DNA from: Zonotrichia leucophrys gambelii
Lineage: Eukaryota; Chordata; Aves; Passeriformes; Passerellidae
Assembly: GCF_028769735.1 (NCBI RefSeq)
Contig: NC_088171.1
Coordinates: forward strand, 95,421,412 to 95,485,411
Reading direction: 5' to 3'
DNA: 64,000 nt
The position numbers were made by a program, and so were the translations under genes. Each line of letters begins with the position of its first letter. Positions within the stretch are counted from its first letter, which is position 1. Below are positions 59,661 to 64,000 of the stretch, one piece after another. The notes beneath the pieces were generated by a model. The model did not search any database. It saw nothing but the letters and a program-made list of their open reading frames with translations, and was not told the origin of the DNA.

Positions 59661-62584
59661 AGTGCTTACACTGCTCATCAGCATGCTGGCTCCTGCCAAC
59701 TAGCACTCTTCCAGCTGCTGCCTGGGCACAGTCCTTGTGAGCTGTTTCCAGCATGAAGCTGGGCTGTGGCTATTTTGGGATGTTTTGAGCAGAGGACAGT
59801 GAGCCATGTAGGTTTGTACTAAGATGTGCTCTTCTGCTTGGCTCCTAAGGGGAGTCCCGGGTATCTTATATTTAGTAGAGTGGCAGTAACCTTTGTATTA
59901 CGAGGTTTTATTCACAGATCTTTAAAAAGACTTATTGGAATTAACTGGTAAAGTAAAAGTCTTTGCGCACATCTCTTTTTTTTATTTTTATTTGAACACT
60001 TAAGTCACATGAAGGAAGTTAATGCAGAACAACAAAGTTTTCAGATTTTAAAAACGCTACCTTATATATTTTTATGTTTTTAAATTTGGCTTAGATTTAA
60101 TCTGGTTTTGTCAAAAATGCCAAGTTCAATTCGGCTCTTGATTCTTTGCTGTCATTAATCCTTTTCTCCTCATGTATCCCCATATCAAACAAAATCCTTT
60201 TCCAGCGGCAGTATACCTTAACTTACATGTGCAGGGCCCTACAGAAAAAACTGGATTCTGAAAAGGCTAAAACCAGTGAGATGGACAACTTAAATCAAAG
60301 TTTAGGGTCAGATTACAAAGCTGTTTATGAAATGCTTTTCATTTTGACTTTGTATTTACACGGAGATGTGAATCGTAACTACTTTTAGATGTGTCTGATT
60401 TCTTTTCTCCCTTGAACTGAGTCTTTTGTGCTGGCCAAGACCATGGGCTGTTACTAAAATGAGATTTCAGAAAACTGCTTCTGAAGTTTTGCAGATAAAG
60501 ACAGTTGTTCTTATCAATACTGTTAATAGAAACCCGTGGAGCCAAGCTTGCACAAAGCATTACCTTTGAACTTGAAATAGCTAATTGGTTAAGTCTGACA
60601 ATAAACCTTGTTTTCTCTGCAGTCCACTTGACTTGCAAGCAAAGATTGTTCTGCTGCAAATGCTGAACAACATCTAAGAAATGGAACGTGTTAAAATCTT
60701 CCTACCTCTTTGAGTCTGTGTTTAGGTTTATTTATTTATTTATAATTCTGCTTAGCCCCTTACTCCTTGCAATTTCTGGCATGTTTCAGTGGTAGCTTTT
60801 CAACTGGGTGTGTTTGCATGGGAACTTTACTAGGACTAGCTCTGAATGATATAGATATACTGTCTGGAATTTAGTTTCAAGTAGATCTGAAACAATAGCA
60901 TGGATTTGGCCATTATTGATGTCAGAATTTTAGCTGGGATGTTTAAGGATACACACAAGCACATAGTTACCTCTGAGATTTATATTTTTAAATTTTTTTT
61001 GTTTTTTAAACAACAGTGAAACTCTTCGTGTTTAAGTGGCATATGTGATTTTGTTGTTGTAGTGGTATCTCCAAAGAGTCCAACTATATAATATCAAAAG
61101 TAGTAAACCAGAGAGTGATTGTAAGATTGTAGCCAATTTTGCTCTCCAGTTTGAGAAAAGCCAATCTATACTGTGCTTTGTAGATAAATATTGGCATAAA
61201 AGTTCTTACAATACTTTTTTGATAAAATTCTCATTGGTGTATGCATTATTCTGGTTGGTTTTTTTTAAGAAGGAAAAAATGCATCAAACTGAGCTTTGCA
61301 CATTAAGCTTTTGAACAGTCTTTTGTGCAGTTTGTATCTTAATATAAAAATCTGAAATAAAAAACATACTTGTATGGACTGTAGAGGTGTAAAACCACAA
61401 CTATTACATTATTGCTTTAAATGAAACATAAACCTCTCAGCTACAGTGATGTAGGCTTTAATCATGCATAGGTACGATGTGCAGGCTTAGTTTTATTAAA
61501 ATCTACCAATAAGGCTTTCTGTTACCCATTTTTTTGATGAATATACAATTGGTAAAATGTTTTACAAAAATAAAGTCCATTTCTTTCAAACAGGAGCTTT
61601 ATTTGTGGCTTTGGTTTGGAATTAATGGGTTGTTCTAGCTAGAGACTTCTCTGAAGTAACACTCCTCTAAAAATCAGTAATATTTACTTCAGTTGAACCA
61701 ACAAGACACTTCTAGACAACTTCCTGCTAAGTTGAGCTTCTTTATAATAACTTACCTGTGTTATTCTCAGACATCTCATGTTGATTTTCCAGTTATAACT
61801 TAGCAAAGAAACATGTAATATCAGTAGCAAGTGACAGTCCTCTGCAGCACTGATTGTGAAACATGTCTTGATATACCCAAGGCAGTCCCCATGGAAATTT
61901 GAGATTGTAATAAAACACAAGAGAACAACAAAAAATGCATCACATTAAATGAAATTATTTAGAATATCCTTAAGGTCATTAACAACATTTGAGAGAGAGA
62001 GATAAATCTCAAAGGTAACAGTTTCTGAAGGTTAACAGACTAATTTTTTTCCGTATTGAAATTTTGTATTATGAAATGCAATCCAAGTTTGCGGAGAAAA
62101 GTCATGGTGTTCTGAGAAATCTTCAGGAATGTAGAAAATGTTGAATTAAACCTTTTTTTTTCTTGTGTTATTACCCAATGGGAACTGAGTATTTATGGTA
62201 CTGTAGGAGTTGAAGTCATTTTTAGAAAATAATACAATCTCTTCTGAAACGAAAACACTCTCTCAAGTGATGCCACGAGAAAAGAACTGTGAAACTTGAA
62301 GCTTGCTTTTTTTTTCCCCCTCTGATTATATGAACTTTAAAATAAAGTTGAAGGATGGGTTTAGTAGACTTTGAAGTGAGAGGAAGCCAAGTTTGATAAC
62401 ACACTGTAAAGGGACACCACTTTTCCTGCTCCATGACCCTTTAAACTGGGCTTTTCTTCAGTGACAGCTGTATATTTTTAATAATTCTGAGAACCAGATC
62501 ATAACATTTTGAGCTCTAAACTGAAAGATGCTTTTGTCCCAGTTGCCAGATTACTAGATAAAAACCTAAGCAAGCCACTTTTCA
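59661..62584. other. Non-coding single-copy sequence
   Basis: No gene established. A weak exon-like spot lies at 60,206-60,388, where a pyrimidine-rich tract and CAG precede a short frame with a charged, helix-like segment (QKKLDSEKAKTSEM). There is no partner exon or family match. The part at 61,320-61,560 is complex AT-rich sequence of unknown role. Confidence 0.5.
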
Positions 62585-62787
62585 TAGCATTTAGGCCATT
62601 TGATCTTCACAGCTATCTAAATATAGGCACAGGCTGTCTTTCAGAAATCACATCTGAGACACCCAGAAGTGATGAGAGGTTAAGGGATGAGATTTCCTTT
62701 GCAGTAGAGAAAAGGATATCTGTAATACTTCAAAACATTTTGGAATCTATTGAAGAGCTGGTGAAAATTAGGTGCCAGTCCTTGCAT
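62585..62787 (-). mobile_element. MIR: Ancient MIR-type SINE (antisense, degraded)
   Basis: The plus strand follows the reverse complement of a MIR element. It has ggccatttgatcttcacagc (equivalent to '...CATTTGATCCTCACAAC'), then gagacacccagaagtgatga and gaggttaaggga (equivalent to '...GAGAGGTTAAGT'). It ends with gaagagctggtgaaaattag and gtgccagtcc (equivalent to '...AGAGCTGGGATT...CCCAGGTC'). The 200-bp span and order fit a nearly full-length, very old copy shared by amniotes. A 95-codon plus-strand frame (62,509-62,796) covers it and is best explained as chance within the repeat. Confidence 0.5.
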
Positions 62788-64000
62788 CCTACTTAATTTC
62801 CTCTGTGGGGAGTTATGTTGCAGTTTTGGCAAGGTTACTCTTTACTGGATTGTACTTTGCGTAAAGCACAGAAATAAGGTTTACATCTTAAATACTTGTT
62901 AAATACTTGATCATCTTTCTTTCCGCAAAGAAAAGCATTCATGGTATTATGGTCTTGTCATTATATTTTAATTTCTGCTGATGGTACCAAAGAGATGGCA
63001 TTTTTCAGCATGAAAAGTCCCAGGTAAGTGGTATTTCTTCAACCATTGTCCCAGCTGGGTGTTTGCAGTTTATCTTAATTCTAATGATATTCAAATAGCC
63101 AAATTTCTGTTGGCATAAGGAGCGTCTACATTTCTTTTGTTAGTTGCAGAGATATTGATTTTTATTGGTCTAGGTACATATCAACTTTTTTTGTAGTTGG
63201 AGTCAGTAGATACATTCACCCACAGAAGCCTATTTCAAAACGTCTTATTTCAGTCTGTGAAAGAAGGCAATAATGTGTGTATGAAGGGAAGGAATCTTGC
63301 TTCAAAACCAGGAGGCATTTGTCAGTTCTTGAATTTTGGGCTTTGACATTGTCAATGTCACTAAAACTAGGAGAAATGTTGTTATAAAATATTGACCTCA
63401 CTCATAGTGACGCCTATACTCAAACTCACTTTTTGCTATCATCAGTTGTACTAGTGCAAGAGAACTTCTGGAGAAACATTCCCATCAGCCAGGCATGGGA
63501 TAAAGGAGGAAGTGCTTTAGAGGGGCTGGAGATAAGAATATTCCACTGATGTCTCCTCACATCCTTAGAAATTACCAGTAAAACTGGGGTCTCGGAGCTT
63601 TGGAGGTGCGATGATAAGGAAGGTAAAAGAGGCAGTGAGACCTGAGAAGCAGCGGGAACAAGTAAGAACAGGGACAACACGTGAGGACACAAGCAGAATG
63701 GGGTCTCTAGGAGAGCAGATGTTGTTGGGGGCAAGAGAGATGCAGAACGTGGCTGGGATCCCTGAAGCCAACCTCAGTGGCCAGCTGCTGGTGCGGTCAT
63801 TGCCGTGGACACCACTTCTCTTCAGGCACAGCCAAGGGCAGGGGAGAAATTGGCTACCTGGGAAAAGTAGTAAACATCTTCCTAGCTCTGAGATCAAAGG
63901 ATTTCAAACTTCTGGATGAGAGGAGGAAGGGAAAATTGGCTTTGCTGCTAGGAGGTTTGATAGATCAGACTACCTCTTATCAGCAATAGCAGCTTTGTGA
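62788..64000. other. Non-coding single-copy sequence to window end
   Basis: No gene recognised. From about 63,420 the sequence is purine-rich and opens frames of about 100 codons on both strands (63,426-63,897 minus; 63,611-63,919 plus). Neither strand shows a domain, and the paired openness is typical of biased composition. A real exon at the edge of the window cannot be excluded. Confidence 0.45.

Noticed and set aside
63426..63919. Frames of about 100 codons on both strands near the right edge
   Set aside because: Both strands are open over the same purine-rich stretch, a sign of biased composition rather than coding. No domain is visible.

Overview
The window is vertebrate nuclear DNA and almost certainly avian. 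It is AT-rich and gene-poor, with no bacterial-type gene layout. It carries several bird-specific repeats: CR1 LINE 3' ends finishing in the ATTCTATG motif, three old ERVL-type LTRs of the kind common in bird genomes, and one young class II endogenous retrovirus. I found no recognisable host protein-coding exon, tRNA, rRNA or CRISPR array. Open frames outside the retrovirus are short, match nothing I recognise, and are about what chance would give. The best reading is intergenic or deep intronic sequence. I cannot name the species or the locus.

Layout. 1-14,400 is mostly single-copy sequence with two CR1 fragments (1,027-1,119 minus; 10,541-10,714 plus) and a modest CpG-enriched patch at 5,083-5,620 that contains a good CTCF-like motif. 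14,400-33,757 holds three degraded ERVL-type LTRs (14,400-14,891 minus; 23,317-23,680 minus; 33,287-33,757 plus) and a CR1 3' end (22,768-23,109 plus). 33,758-42,021 is non-coding, with a 44-bp tandem duplication, poly(A)/poly(T) tracts and some enhancer-like AT-rich stretches.

42,022-46,197 is the main feature: a minus-strand provirus of 4,164 bp flanked by a 6-bp target duplication (gaggtg). Its two 674-bp LTRs differ at only 13 positions. Between them are a tRNA-Lys-like primer-binding site, a gag gene with a myristoylation-type start, capsid major homology region and one zinc knuckle, a short stretch that may be the tail of env, and a polypurine tract. Pro, pol and nearly all of env are absent. 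Gag has one in-frame stop and one frame change, so this is a dead, gag-only, non-autonomous copy that must have been mobilised by another element.

46,198-64,000 is again mostly single-copy, with an old antisense CR1 (53,284-53,895), a probable ancient MIR-type SINE (62,585-62,787), and two AT-rich blocks (49,850-50,110 and 58,560-59,660) that look like conserved developmental enhancers by composition and motif content only.

I see no convincing undescribed biological system. The points most worth checking are the gag-only provirus, the strongly one-directional pattern of differences between its two LTRs, its unusual primer-binding site, and the candidate conserved non-coding blocks.
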